The position numbers and the translations under genes were made by a program. Below are positions 8,476-18,034 of a stretch of DNA of 64,000 bases, piece after piece. How positions within the stretch are numbered: position 1 is the stretch's first letter; every line of letters starts with the position of its first letter. Source of the DNA: UBA7446 sp965657545 (lineage in GTDB: Bacteria > Bacteroidota > Bacteroidia > Flavobacteriales > Flavobacteriaceae); assembly GCA_965657545.1 (NCBI GenBank), contig CBFHOG010000008.1, positions 25,828 through 89,827 on the forward strand, in the 5' to 3' direction. The notes below the pieces were generated by a model. That model searched no databases and was not told the DNA's origin. It saw nothing but the letters and a program-made list of their open reading frames with translations.

Positions 8476-10774
8476 ATGAAACTACTTTAAGCTTAGCAAA
8501 GCGTAACAATAGGTTTTTCTCTCCCGACTGATCAAAGCGAATAAGTGCTTTTGCATCGTTTCCGCTACCCTCTAAATTCACTACAGTTCCAAATCCAAAA
8601 CGACTGTGTGAAACTCTTGAACCATTCTTAATATCAGAAAGCTCTAACACTGGTGCATCACTTGATTTAGATACAGCTTTCATACGCGCCTTTGGAGGCA
8701 CAGCAGCAGTTGTTTTCTTTTTTTGCAAGGATTTAAAACGAACTCTGTTGGGATCTGGCGCATCAAAAACAGAGGCATCTATCATGGGTTTAAACGTATA
8801 ATCGTCTTGTACGACTTGGTTATCAACGCAAGACTCGTCTAGTTCTGTCAAAAACCTACTGGGCTCTGCATCAATAATTTTTCCCCAACGGTACCTAGAA
8901 AGTGTATAGGTCAAAGTAGCGCGCTTTTCAGCGCGGGTCAACGCTACATAAAACAACCTGCGTTCCTCTTCCAATTCGGCTCTTGTATTTACACTCATGG
9001 CAGATGGAAATAAATCTTCTTCCAACCCTACAATATAGACATTGGGAAACTCCAAGCCTTTTGCAAGGTGAATGGTCATTAACGATACCGCTTTTTGGTC
9101 CTTAACTTCATTGTCAAAATCTGTTGCAAGCGCTACATCTTCCAAAAATTCTACCAAAGATCCTGTGGCATCAGCCAGCTCGCGTTGCCCATCTACAAAG
9201 TCTTTGACACCATTTAACAATTCTTCAATATTCTCCACTCGAGTAATTGCTTCAGGTGTTCCCTCTTTCTTTAGTTCAGTTACCAGCCCTACTTTTTTGG
9301 TGACCATATCGGCCATTTCAAAAGCGTCAAGGGTAGTAAGCTGCACCCTGAAAGAAGCTATCATGGTGTGAAAATCTTGCAGTTTGGTACGGGTGCCGGC
9401 GTTGATATTTAGTGGCAATTCTTGTACTTGTGCTAAAACTTCAAATAGGGTTCGGTCGTGGGTTTTTGCAGCAACAATGAGCTTATTAATGGTGGTTTGT
9501 CCAATACCTCGCATGGGGTAATTAATGATACGCTTTAGGCTTTCTTCGTCGTTTGGATTTACCAAAAGGCGGAGATATGCCAACACATCTTTAATTTCTT
9601 TACGCTGATAAAAGGAAACACCGCCATATACCCTATATGGAATATTGCGCTTGCGCAACGAATCTTCCATGGCTCTAGACTGCGCATTGGTACGATACAA
9701 AATCGCAAAATCTTCATAACCCAATTGTGATTGCATAGCACGTTCAAAAATATCACCTGCTACATATCGTCCTTCTTCACCATCTGTTGGACTGCGGTGA
9801 ATGATAATTTTGTGTCCTTCAGGATTTGCTGTCCAAACATTTTTTTCCAACCGATTGGTGTTGTGAGCAATGATTGCGTTGGCGGCTTTTACAATCGTAC
9901 CTGATGAACGATAATTTTGCTCCAATCGATATACACCAGCATCGGGATAATCTCGCTGAAAATTCAAAATGTTTTGGATATTAGCACCTCGAAAAGCGTA
10001 TATACTTTGCGCATCGTCACCTACCACACAAATATTTTGATATCGATCTGCTAAGGCGCGTACAATGAGATACTGTGAATGATTGGTATCCTGATACTCA
10101 TCAACCAAAATATAGCGAAAGCGCTCTTGGTACTTTGCCAATACATCTGGAAAACGATTCAACAATTCATTTGTTTTCAGCAATAAATCATCAAAATCCA
10201 TAGCACCCGCTTTAAAGCATCTATCTACATATTCCTTGTAAATCGTACCCATTTCCGGACGTTTGGACTCTCGGTCTGCTTCAATTAGTTCAGGATTGTT
10301 AAAATAAGCTCGAACTGTGACAAGGCTATTTTTAAACGAGGAAATGCGCGAGCGGATTTGTTTTACTTTGTATAAATCTTTATCCAGATTTAATTCTTTA
10401 ATTATAGAGGATAACAATCGTTCAGAATCTTGCGTATCATAAATCGTAAAACTAGAGGGATAGCCCAATCGGTCTGCCTCTGCCCTTAAAATTCGTGCAA
10501 AAACAGAGTGGAAAGTTCCCATCCAAAGATTTTTTGCTTCACTCTCCCCTACAATTTGAGCAATACGCGCTTTCATTTCCCGAGCAGCTTTGTTGGTAAA
10601 GGTGAGTGCCAATATGGAAAATGAATCAACACCTTGCTGCATCAAATATGCAATGCGATAGGTTAAAACCCTCGTTTTTCCCGAGCCTGCACCGGCTATA
10701 ACCATCAACGGGCCATCCTTATGTACGGTGGGTTTTTGTTGGGCTTCGTTAAGTAGCTGGAGGTAATTTTCCAA
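8474..10774 (-). CDS. uvrD: ATP-dependent 3'-5' DNA helicase, UvrD/PcrA family
   Basis: Superfamily 1A helicase for nucleotide excision and mismatch repair, 766 residues from the chosen start. Seen: Walker A AGAGSGKT at 27-34, the TFTNKAA motif, DEYQDTNHSQ (Walker B), GDDAQSIYAFRGA, and LMTIHLAKGLEFPNVY near the end of domain 2. A C-terminal Tudor-like domain (VSHSRFGFGTVVNLEG) is present as in PcrA. The start is placed at TTG 10774, giving MENYLQLLNEAQ, the usual beginning of this family; an upstream ATG at 10828 would add 18 residues without homology. It diverges from recG. Confidence 0.93.
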   Translation of the reverse strand: MENYLQLLNEAQQKPTVHKDGPLMVIAGAGSGKTRVLTYRIAYLMQQGVDSFSILALTFTNKAAREMKARIAQIVGESEAKNLWMGTFHSVFARILRAEADRLGYPSSFTIYDTQDSERLLSSIIKELNLDKDLYKVKQIRSRISSFKNSLVTVRAYFNNPELIEADRESKRPEMGTIYKEYVDRCFKAGAMDFDDLLLKTNELLNRFPDVLAKYQERFRYILVDEYQDTNHSQYLIVRALADRYQNICVVGDDAQSIYAFRGANIQNILNFQRDYPDAGVYRLEQNYRSSGTIVKAANAIIAHNTNRLEKNVWTANPEGHKIIIHRSPTDGEEGRYVAGDIFERAMQSQLGYEDFAILYRTNAQSRAMEDSLRKRNIPYRVYGGVSFYQRKEIKDVLAYLRLLVNPNDEESLKRIINYPMRGIGQTTINKLIVAAKTHDRTLFEVLAQVQELPLNINAGTRTKLQDFHTMIASFRVQLTTLDAFEMADMVTKKVGLVTELKKEGTPEAITRVENIEELLNGVKDFVDGQRELADATGSLVEFLEDVALATDFDNEVKDQKAVSLMTIHLAKGLEFPNVYIVGLEEDLFPSAMSVNTRAELEEERRLFYVALTRAEKRATLTYTLSRYRWGKIIDAEPSRFLTELDESCVDNQVVQDDYTFKPMIDASVFDAPDPNRVRFKSLQKKKTTAAVPPKARMKAVSKSSDAPVLELSDIKNGSRVSHSRFGFGTVVNLEGSGNDAKALIRFDQSGEKNLLLRFAKLKVVS

Positions 10775-10869
10775 AACAAAGATTAAAGAGTGAAAATAGC
10801 CAAACCCAGACGGTTGATAAAGAAGCAAAACAAATAGTTATTAACAGGAAACTACTATCTTCGTTTTTT

Positions 10870-12969
10870 ATGGCTGTGCTATTTCAAAAACCGATTGATT
10901 ATCTCAAGGGTGTTGGACCTAACCGTGCGCAATTACTTAAAAAAGAGTTGGGTATACATACCCTACAAGATGTATTGTATTTTTTTCCTCACCGATATAT
11001 AGATCGAAGTCAATACTTTACACCAGGTCAAATACCAAAAACTACCGCTGAGGTACAGGTGCTCGGCAGCATCACGCATTTGGAAACAGTAAAGCAAAAA
11101 AGAGGGAGTAGATTGGTGGCAACATTTTCTGACGGACAACACAGTATTGAATTGGTATGGTTTAGAGGACATCAATGGATTCAAAAATCGCTACAAGTAA
11201 ACAAACCGTATATGGCTTTTGGCAGACTAAATTGGTTTGGCAACAAATGCTCCATAGCCCATCCAGAGTTGGTTTTTTTGGAAGATCACGAGCAACGAAA
11301 AGGCAATTTTCAACCCGTATATTCCACAACAGAAGCGCTGACAAAAAGTGGTATTTCACAGCGTGTAATGCGGCAAATCATTGGACATTTATTTGAAGAA
11401 ATTGGAAGTGGAATTCAAGAGGTTTTACCAAATCATATCTTGCAGCAATACCAATTAATACATAAAAATTCGGCCCTGACAACAATCCACTTTCCTGAAA
11501 ATCAAGAGGAACTTGAAAAAGCTCAATATCGGATGAAATTTGAGGAATTATTTTTTGTTCAACTTCAATTGGGACTTAAAAAACTTCATCGGAAACAGCA
11601 CTTAAAAGGCATTCCATTCGCTGAAATTGGCGAATATTTTAATTCGTTTTTTCATCATCACTTACCGTTTCCACTGACAGAAGCACAAAAACGAGTGGTT
11701 AGAGAAATTCGTGCCGACCTAAAAAGTGAAGCGCAAATGAATCGACTACTGCAAGGAGATGTGGGCTCTGGAAAAACCATTGTTGCGGTCTTATGTATGC
11801 TTATGGCACTCGATAATGGGATGCAAACCACTTTGGTTGCCCCAACAGAAATTTTGGCACAACAACACCATACAAGTATTAGCGAACTTTTAAAACCGCT
11901 CAATATAAATGTTGGACTTCTCACAGGCTCTGTCAAAAAAAGCGCACGGACTCCATTATTGGAACAATTGGCAGATGGGTCATTACCCATACTTATAGGG
12001 ACACACGCCGTTTTAGAACAATCCGTAATATTCAAAAAGCTTGGCTTGGCAATTATAGATGAACAGCATCGCTTTGGTGTGGCGCAACGTGCTACATTAT
12101 GGCGAAAAAATGCTATCCCTCCTAATGTTTTAGTCATGACAGCTACCCCAATACCGAGAACATTAGCTATGACTGCTTACGGAGATTTAGACTTGTCGGT
12201 CATTGATGAACTCCCACCAGGAAGAAAACCGATTACCACTACACATAGGTTTGATAGTAAACGCTTAGCCATTTTTCAATTTATGCGAGAGGAAATTACT
12301 AAAGGAAGGCAGGTGTATGTAGTTTACCCCCTTATTCAAGAATCGCAAGTTTTGGATTATAAAGATTTAATGGACGGATACGAAAGTATTGTTCGGGAAT
12401 TTCCACTTCCCGACTATCAAGTTAGCATTGTTCACGGGAAAATGAATGCCGAAGATAAAGCCTATGAAATGGAGCGTTTTGTTTCAGGAAAAACACAAAT
12501 TATGGTTGCCACAACCGTTATTGAAGTAGGTGTTAATGTTCCCAATGCAAGTATCATGATTATTGAAAGTGCTGAGCGATTTGGCCTATCGCAATTGCAC
12601 CAATTACGCGGTCGTGTGGGACGTGGTGCAAGTAAAAGTTATTGTGTGCTTATGACTGGAAATAAACTAAGTCAAGATGCGCAAACTCGAATTCAAACTA
12701 TGGTACGCACACAGGATGGTTTTGAACTTGCAGAAGTAGATTTATCACTTCGTGGCCCAGGAGATCTTATGGGAACACAACAAAGTGGGGTACTTCCGTT
12801 TTTAATTGCAAACTTGAAAAAAGATGGCCATGTGCTAAAATCTGTTCGGCATGCAGTAGATCAAATCCTTTTACAAGATCCAGTACTATCACAAGAACAA
12901 CACAGCGTATTAAGTGAAGCATTAACACTTACGCAGCAAGGAAAATCCATCTGGAAGTACATTGGATGA
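10870..12969 (+). CDS. recG: ATP-dependent DNA helicase RecG
   Basis: A 699-residue helicase that reverses stalled forks and processes branched DNA. Order of domains: N-terminal wedge/OB domain (YFPHRYID, LGSITHLE), helicase domain 1 with GDVGSGKT at about 296-303 and DEQH at about 397-400, then domain 2 with the QLRGRVGRG and DLSLRGPGDLMGTQQSG motifs. Length is normal. The ATG is preceded by a near-match promoter box TATCTTCG (10856-10863), so the leader would be only a few bases long. Divergent from the uvrD-type helicase. Confidence 0.96.
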   Translation: MAVLFQKPIDYLKGVGPNRAQLLKKELGIHTLQDVLYFFPHRYIDRSQYFTPGQIPKTTAEVQVLGSITHLETVKQKRGSRLVATFSDGQHSIELVWFRGHQWIQKSLQVNKPYMAFGRLNWFGNKCSIAHPELVFLEDHEQRKGNFQPVYSTTEALTKSGISQRVMRQIIGHLFEEIGSGIQEVLPNHILQQYQLIHKNSALTTIHFPENQEELEKAQYRMKFEELFFVQLQLGLKKLHRKQHLKGIPFAEIGEYFNSFFHHHLPFPLTEAQKRVVREIRADLKSEAQMNRLLQGDVGSGKTIVAVLCMLMALDNGMQTTLVAPTEILAQQHHTSISELLKPLNINVGLLTGSVKKSARTPLLEQLADGSLPILIGTHAVLEQSVIFKKLGLAIIDEQHRFGVAQRATLWRKNAIPPNVLVMTATPIPRTLAMTAYGDLDLSVIDELPPGRKPITTTHRFDSKRLAIFQFMREEITKGRQVYVVYPLIQESQVLDYKDLMDGYESIVREFPLPDYQVSIVHGKMNAEDKAYEMERFVSGKTQIMVATTVIEVGVNVPNASIMIIESAERFGLSQLHQLRGRVGRGASKSYCVLMTGNKLSQDAQTRIQTMVRTQDGFELAEVDLSLRGPGDLMGTQQSGVLPFLIANLKKDGHVLKSVRHAVDQILLQDPVLSQEQHSVLSEALTLTQQGKSIWKYIG

Positions 12970-12970
12970 A

Positions 12971-13000
12971 TTGTGTACTTAAAACATCGGTGTATCTTTG
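12971..13000 (+). promoter_or_regulatory. Full Bacteroidota promoter of pheT (TTG-N19-TATCTTTG)
   Basis: TTG at 12971-12973 and TATCTTTG at 12993-13000, separated by 19 bases. The same two elements with the same spacing precede the gene at 15503, which strengthens both calls. The start codon is 18 bases beyond the box. Confidence 0.7.
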
Positions 13001-13017
13001 CAACTTAATTAATAACC

Positions 13018-15426
13018 ATGCACATCTCGTATAATTGGCTTCGCGATTTTATTCAAACTGACTTAAGCCCCACAGAAGTTGGCACCATACTAACCGACAT
13101 AGGGTTAGAAGTTGAAGGGATTGAGCAATATCAGTCCATTAAAGGAGGCTTAGAAGGAGTTGTGATTGGGAAAGTTATAAGCTGTGAAAAACACCAAAAT
13201 GCGGATAAATTAAAGGTTACTCAAGTTGATATTGGCCTTGAGGAACCTGTGCAAATTGTTTGTGGCGCACCCAATGTAGCAGCAGGACAAACGGTTCCCG
13301 TAGCTACTGTTGGCACCACTTTATACGATGACACTGGAGCATCTTTTATTATCAAAAAAAGTAAAATTAGAGGTGAGTCCAGTCACGGAATGATTTGCGC
13401 TGAGGATGAACTCGGAGTTGGCAATAGTCACGACGGAATTATGGTACTTGAAAATCACCATAAAGCAGGAACCCCCTGCAAAGAAGTATTTTCAATCATA
13501 TCAGATCACGTTTTCGAAATTGGACTAACCCCGAATCGATCAGATGCCATGAGCCATTATGGTGTAGCCAGAGATTTGCGTGCGGCATTGGTTCAAAAAG
13601 AAGAAACACCGGCATTAATTACACCTCCTATTAGTTCTTACAGAGTAGATAATTATAGTGGAGCAATTCAAATTGACGTTCAAGATAACGATGCGGCACC
13701 GCGTTATTGCGGTTTACGAATTTCTGGAGTTGAAATAAAACCATCACCGGAACATATACAGCATCGCCTAAAATCTATTGGTGTGAAGCCTATCAATAAT
13801 GTTGTGGATGCGACAAATTTTGTGCTTCACGAACTAGGACAACCGCTTCATGCGTTTGATGCTGATAAAATTTCAAGTGGAATTGTTCGAATTCAAAAAC
13901 TTAAAGAAGGTACAAGGTTTGTTACTTTAGATGGAATTGAACGCAAACTCAGTAGCGAAGACTTGATGATTTGCGACGGTGACACCCCCATGTGTATGGC
14001 GGGTGTATTTGGTGGATTAGAATCAGGCGTTTCTGAAAATACAACCGAAATATTTTTAGAGAGTGCCTATTTTGACCCTGTAAGCATTCGAAAAACAGCT
14101 AAGCGTCATGGACTTAGCACTGACGCCTCTTTCCGTTACGAAAGAAGTATTGATATTGAATTGGTGAAATATGCGCTTAAGCGCGCCGCCTTGCTTATTC
14201 AAGAAGTGGCAGGTGGCGTAATTTCATCTGATATCACAGATGAATATCCAACAAAACACGAACCACACCATGTACTACTGAAGTTTGAATATGTCAACAA
14301 CTTGATTGGATATGAAATTCCTCGTGAAATAATTAAGAAAATTTTACAAGGACTAGATATTAAAATCACAAACGTAACCGAAACTTCCTTGGGCTTAGCA
14401 ATTCCAACCTACCGGACCGATGTTAGACGACCTGCAGATGTGGTAGAAGAAATCCTACGTATATATGGTTACAACGCTATTCCAATAGGCTCTAAACTAA
14501 ACAGTTCTGTTCCTGAATTTGCCAAACAACTTTCAAATCAATATCAACAAAACATTGCCCAACAATTGATTTCGCAAGGTTTTTATGAAATTTATAACAA
14601 CTCCCTCACAACGCCAAAACACGGAGGTAATGTTGATGAAATGGTTGAAATTTTAAATCCTTTGAGTAGCGAACTATCTGTGATGCGTACCAATTTACTT
14701 TATGGAATGCTTGAAGCAGTACAGTTTAACAATAACCGTCAACAGCAAAACTTGCGCTTTTTTGAGGTTGGTAATAGCTACCACAAAAAAGAAAAGAAAA
14801 CCAAACAAACACCTACATTGGCCATAGTTGCAACAGGACAACAACTGCCTAATCATTGGGGTGTAGCAGAACAGAAATCAGATTTTTTCTTCTTAAAAGG
14901 GGTTGTAAAAACATTGCTCCAGCGACTAGGAGTTCATACCAAAGAATCACCTGCAAAACATGCGCATTACAAAGAATCTATCGATTTTCACTGTAAAGAT
15001 AAATACGTGGGAACACTTGGTTTGATAGATTTGGAAGCATTTAAAGGATTGAATATTGAACAAGATGTGTTTGCCTGTACCCTAGTACTAGACACAGTCT
15101 TGGCCAATACAAACCAAAAAATTAAAGTCAAACCATTATCGAAATATCCCTCCGTACAACGAGATTTAGCACTACTGGTAAATACAGAAACAAGTTTCGA
15201 AGAATTATATCAAATAGCACAAAAAACAGAGAGACAATTACTGGATAATGTGCAGTTGTTTGATGTGTTTAATGGAAAAGGAATTCCGGATGGGAAAAAG
15301 TCTTATGCACTCAGTTTTACATTAAGTGATAAAAACAAAACGCTAACAGACAAACAAATTGATAAAACCATGCAACGAATTGCCCAACAGTACGAAAAAC
15401 AGTTAGGCGCAACACTTCGTCAATAG
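13018..15426 (+). CDS. pheT: Phenylalanyl-tRNA synthetase beta subunit
   Basis: Beta subunit of the heterotetrameric cytoplasmic enzyme charging tRNA-Phe. The 802 residues contain the N-terminal EMAP-like tRNA-binding domain (about 40-150, HQNADKLKVTQVD), the B3/B4 editing domain (LTPNRSDAMSHYGVARDLRA, then VVDATNFVLHELGQPLHAFD), the B5 domain (IPTYRTDVRRPADVVEEILR), the catalytic-like core and a C-terminal ferredoxin-fold anticodon-binding domain. Length is normal. It has its own promoter; pheS is not in this window. Confidence 0.96.
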   Translation: MHISYNWLRDFIQTDLSPTEVGTILTDIGLEVEGIEQYQSIKGGLEGVVIGKVISCEKHQNADKLKVTQVDIGLEEPVQIVCGAPNVAAGQTVPVATVGTTLYDDTGASFIIKKSKIRGESSHGMICAEDELGVGNSHDGIMVLENHHKAGTPCKEVFSIISDHVFEIGLTPNRSDAMSHYGVARDLRAALVQKEETPALITPPISSYRVDNYSGAIQIDVQDNDAAPRYCGLRISGVEIKPSPEHIQHRLKSIGVKPINNVVDATNFVLHELGQPLHAFDADKISSGIVRIQKLKEGTRFVTLDGIERKLSSEDLMICDGDTPMCMAGVFGGLESGVSENTTEIFLESAYFDPVSIRKTAKRHGLSTDASFRYERSIDIELVKYALKRAALLIQEVAGGVISSDITDEYPTKHEPHHVLLKFEYVNNLIGYEIPREIIKKILQGLDIKITNVTETSLGLAIPTYRTDVRRPADVVEEILRIYGYNAIPIGSKLNSSVPEFAKQLSNQYQQNIAQQLISQGFYEIYNNSLTTPKHGGNVDEMVEILNPLSSELSVMRTNLLYGMLEAVQFNNNRQQQNLRFFEVGNSYHKKEKKTKQTPTLAIVATGQQLPNHWGVAEQKSDFFFLKGVVKTLLQRLGVHTKESPAKHAHYKESIDFHCKDKYVGTLGLIDLEAFKGLNIEQDVFACTLVLDTVLANTNQKIKVKPLSKYPSVQRDLALLVNTETSFEELYQIAQKTERQLLDNVQLFDVFNGKGIPDGKKSYALSFTLSDKNKTLTDKQIDKTMQRIAQQYEKQLGATLRQ

Positions 15427-15450
15427 TATTGTTTATCGATTCTTAAACAC

Positions 15451-15480
15451 TTGATTATTTGTAAGTTATGTGTATCTTTG
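15451..15480 (+). promoter_or_regulatory. Full Bacteroidota promoter (TTG-N19-TATCTTTG) for the gene at 15503
   Basis: TTG at 15451-15453 and TATCTTTG at 15473-15480, spacing 19, identical in element and spacing to the pheT promoter. The predicted start of transcription near 15485 excludes the in-frame TTG at 15485 as a likely initiation codon. Confidence 0.7.
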
Positions 15481-15502
15481 AGTATTGCTAAAAGAAAATA
15501 AT

Positions 15503-16138
15503 ATGTTTGCGTCTACCGATATCCGCAGAGAATTAAATCTCGTTAAAGAAAAGTCTCAAGAAAAAGCTTTTTCACTACCCACAAATAGCTTTGATGTTGA
15601 TAAACTTGATACTAAGCGCATTTATCATATCAACCAAATCAAAAAAATATGTATTGATTACAGGCTTCGTTTTTTGGATGCTAAATTGTATAAAGGGCAA
15701 TTTCCAGTTGAGGCCATTGATGAAATTAAATCCATTGAAGATACGCATCAAACAAGTTTGAATTCATTAAAAATGATGGCTCCATCTAAACTTTTTAAGT
15801 TAGAAAATGCAGATGACCCATTACTTTTTGCCCCTATGGGTAATGGATATTATTATTTAATACACCAATGGGGAAATGATTTACACCCACTACGAAAAAT
15901 GTTAGTATGGCCATTTAAGAATTTGATTAATATGTGTATTGCGACGCTTGTTGCCAGTTTTGTGCTATCGCTTTTTGTGCCAATATCTATTTTTACGCCG
16001 AATCCAACAGCCAGTGACTTTTTCCTGATCTATTTCTTTATGTTTAAATCACTGGCAGCAATTGTAATTTATTACACTTTCGCTAGGGGAAAGAATGTAA
16101 ATAAAGCCATTTGGAATAGTAAATATTACAACAATTAA
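15503..16138 (+). CDS. Membrane-anchored protein of unknown function
   Basis: A 211-residue protein; I do not recognise the family. About 145 soluble residues, mostly helical and charged, are followed by two membrane helices (roughly 150-170 and 178-200) and a short basic tail, so the soluble part probably faces the cytoplasm. ATG 15503 (MFASTDIRREL) is chosen because an upstream TTG at 15485 falls at the predicted transcription start. The stop overlaps the start of the next gene (TAATG), so a DUF2007-type protein is co-translated with it. Confidence 0.65.
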   Translation: MFASTDIRRELNLVKEKSQEKAFSLPTNSFDVDKLDTKRIYHINQIKKICIDYRLRFLDAKLYKGQFPVEAIDEIKSIEDTHQTSLNSLKMMAPSKLFKLENADDPLLFAPMGNGYYYLIHQWGNDLHPLRKMLVWPFKNLINMCIATLVASFVLSLFVPISIFTPNPTASDFFLIYFFMFKSLAAIVIYYTFARGKNVNKAIWNSKYYNN

Positions 16139-16341
16139 TGTCAGATTCTTTTCGCTTATTGTACACGGGAAATATTGTTGATGTACAACGCCTGAAGGCT
16201 TTATTGGAAGAAAATGATATTTTCCCTATAATAAAAGATGAGACAGAATCTGCGCGACTAGCAGGATTTGGCGCTCCTACAATGATGCAACAACTTTGGG
16301 TACTTTCCTCAGAAGTTGACAAAGCAAAAACCTTTCTTTAG
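16138..16341 (+). CDS. DUF2007-type small protein (putative signal-transducing)
   Basis: A 67-residue soluble protein matching the DUF2007 pattern: YTGNIVDVQRLKALLEENDI at the start, a central glycine-rich region, and LWVLSSEVDKAKTFL at the end. Such domains have a PII-like ferredoxin fold and unknown function. It is translationally coupled to the membrane protein upstream (stop and start share an A in TAATG). Its TAG stop overlaps the stop of the convergent ABC-F gene within TTAG. Confidence 0.7.
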   Translation: MSDSFRLLYTGNIVDVQRLKALLEENDIFPIIKDETESARLAGFGAPTMMQQLWVLSSEVDKAKTFL

Positions 16342-17960
16342 GCGTACATTTTTGCACGTAATTCCTTTAGTTTGGCATCTGCCATATAATCGTCAAAAGT
16401 CATATAACGGTCAATAACGCCTTTTGGAGTAAGTTCCACCACCCTATTCCCAACAGACTGCGCAAAGGCATGATCGTGCGTGGTGAGTAGTACTGTTCCT
16501 TTGAATTTAATTAGTGAGTTGTTAAAAGCAGTAATAGACTCTAAATCTAAGTGATTCGTTGGCTCATCGAGCATTACCACATTGGCACGCTCCATCATCA
16601 TACGAGAAAGCATACAACGCACTTTTTCTCCACCCGATAATACTTTTGCAGATTTTAGCGCTTCATCTCCACTAAAAAGCATCTTGCCTAAAAAACCACG
16701 TAAAAATACTTCTTCGCGTTCTTCGTCGGTTTTAGCGTACTGGCGAAGCCAATCTACCAACGACTCATCAGAACCAAAATAAGAAGCGTTGTCTAGCGGT
16801 AAATAACTCTGATTAGTGGTTACACCCCATTCAAAGGAGCCAGCACTTGCTTGTTGCTTCCCATTTAAAATTTCATAAAAAGTAGTCGCTGCACGAGCAT
16901 CCTTGCTATATATTACAACCTTATCTCCCTTGGCTAGGTTTACATCTATACCTGTAAAAAGTGGCACACCGTCAATCTCTGCTGCAAGTCCTTCGATATT
17001 CAAAATTTGATCGCCGGCTTCACGCTCACGCTCAAAAATAATAGCTGGATAACGTCTTGAAGATGGGCGAATATCTGCAATATTGAGCTTATCAATCATC
17101 TTTTTTCGTGAGGTGGCTTGCTTTGATTTGGCAACGTTTGCACTAAAACGAGCAATAAACTCTTCCAACTCCTTTTTCTTTTCTTCGGCCTTTTTGTTTT
17201 GCTGCGCACGTTGTTTTGCTGCCAACTGACTCGACTCATACCAAAAAGTATAATTCCCAGAAAAATGATTGATTTTTCCAAAGTCAACATCAGAAATATG
17301 CGTACACACCGCATCTAAGAAATGACGGTCGTGAGAAACCACAATGACCGTATTATCATAATTAGCCAAAAAGTGCTCAAGCCATTGAATGGTTTCATAA
17401 TCCAAATCGTTGGTAGGCTCATCCATAATAAGGACGTCGGGGTTTCCAAATAATGCTTGCGCCAATAAAACACGAACTTTTTGTTTTCCATCAAGGTCTT
17501 TCATTAAAGTGTAATGATGTTCCTCATGAATATCAAGATTAGAAAGCAGCGTAGCAGCATCACTTTCAGCGTTCCAGCCGTTCATTTCTTCATATTTGAT
17601 TTGTAACTCCCCTACACGATCGCTGTCTGCATCTGAAAAATCGGGCTTGGCATATAAATCATCCATTTCTTTTTTTATGGCAAAAAGGGAGGTGTTTCCA
17701 CGTATTACCGTTTCTAAAACAGGGAAATCGTCAAAGGCAAAGTGGTTTTGCTCTAATACTGACATACGTTTTCCTGATTCAAGGTGAACGTTACCTGAAT
17801 TGGGTTCCATTTTTCCTGTAAGGACTTTTAGAAAAGTAGATTTTCCTGCTCCGTTGGCGCCTATAATTCCATAACAATTCCCATGATTAAAGGAAACATT
17901 CACTTCATCAAATAAGACGCGCTTGCCAAATTGAACAGAAAGATTAGATACGGATAGCAT
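16338..17960 (-). CDS. ABC-F family ATPase, YbiT-like
   Basis: A 540-residue soluble protein with two ABC ATPase domains and no membrane part, as in ribosome-associated ABC-F factors. Domain 1: GANGAGKST near residues 35-43, MDEPTNDLD and SHDRHFLD. Domain 2: LSGGEKVRC, LDEPTNHLD and TTHDHAFA. The charged linker between them (about 240-310) is typical. The first signature reads DLDGKQKVR instead of LSGGQ, a feature of the YbiT subgroup; the Walker A of domain 2 is also degenerate (YSKDARAATT). It probably acts on ribosomes during elongation stress. Confidence 0.85.
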   Translation of the reverse strand: MLSVSNLSVQFGKRVLFDEVNVSFNHGNCYGIIGANGAGKSTFLKVLTGKMEPNSGNVHLESGKRMSVLEQNHFAFDDFPVLETVIRGNTSLFAIKKEMDDLYAKPDFSDADSDRVGELQIKYEEMNGWNAESDAATLLSNLDIHEEHHYTLMKDLDGKQKVRVLLAQALFGNPDVLIMDEPTNDLDYETIQWLEHFLANYDNTVIVVSHDRHFLDAVCTHISDVDFGKINHFSGNYTFWYESSQLAAKQRAQQNKKAEEKKKELEEFIARFSANVAKSKQATSRKKMIDKLNIADIRPSSRRYPAIIFEREREAGDQILNIEGLAAEIDGVPLFTGIDVNLAKGDKVVIYSKDARAATTFYEILNGKQQASAGSFEWGVTTNQSYLPLDNASYFGSDESLVDWLRQYAKTDEEREEVFLRGFLGKMLFSGDEALKSAKVLSGGEKVRCMLSRMMMERANVVMLDEPTNHLDLESITAFNNSLIKFKGTVLLTTHDHAFAQSVGNRVVELTPKGVIDRYMTFDDYMADAKLKELRAKMYA

Positions 17961-17975
17961 ACGTTATGTTTTTTG

Positions 17976-17983
17976 CAAAAATA
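17976..17983 (-). promoter_or_regulatory. -7 box TATTTTTG for the ABC-F gene
   Basis: TATTTTTG on the minus strand, 15 bases before the ATG at 17960. It lies directly after the terminator hairpin of the transaldolase gene, so the two transcription units are cleanly separated. Confidence 0.5.
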
Positions 17984-17984
17984 T

Positions 17985-18014
17985 AAAAGCCCACAGACAA
18001 TATGTGGGCTTTTT
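17985..18014 (-). terminator. Terminator after the small transaldolase gene
   Basis: An inverted repeat (AAAAGCCCACA / TGTGGGCTTTT, loop of seven) lies 20 bases after the stop of the transaldolase gene. The minus-strand product ends in TTTTATATTTTT. The stem is AT-flanked on both sides and may work in either direction. Confidence 0.75.
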
Positions 18015-18034
18015 CAATATGATTTACTGTTGGA

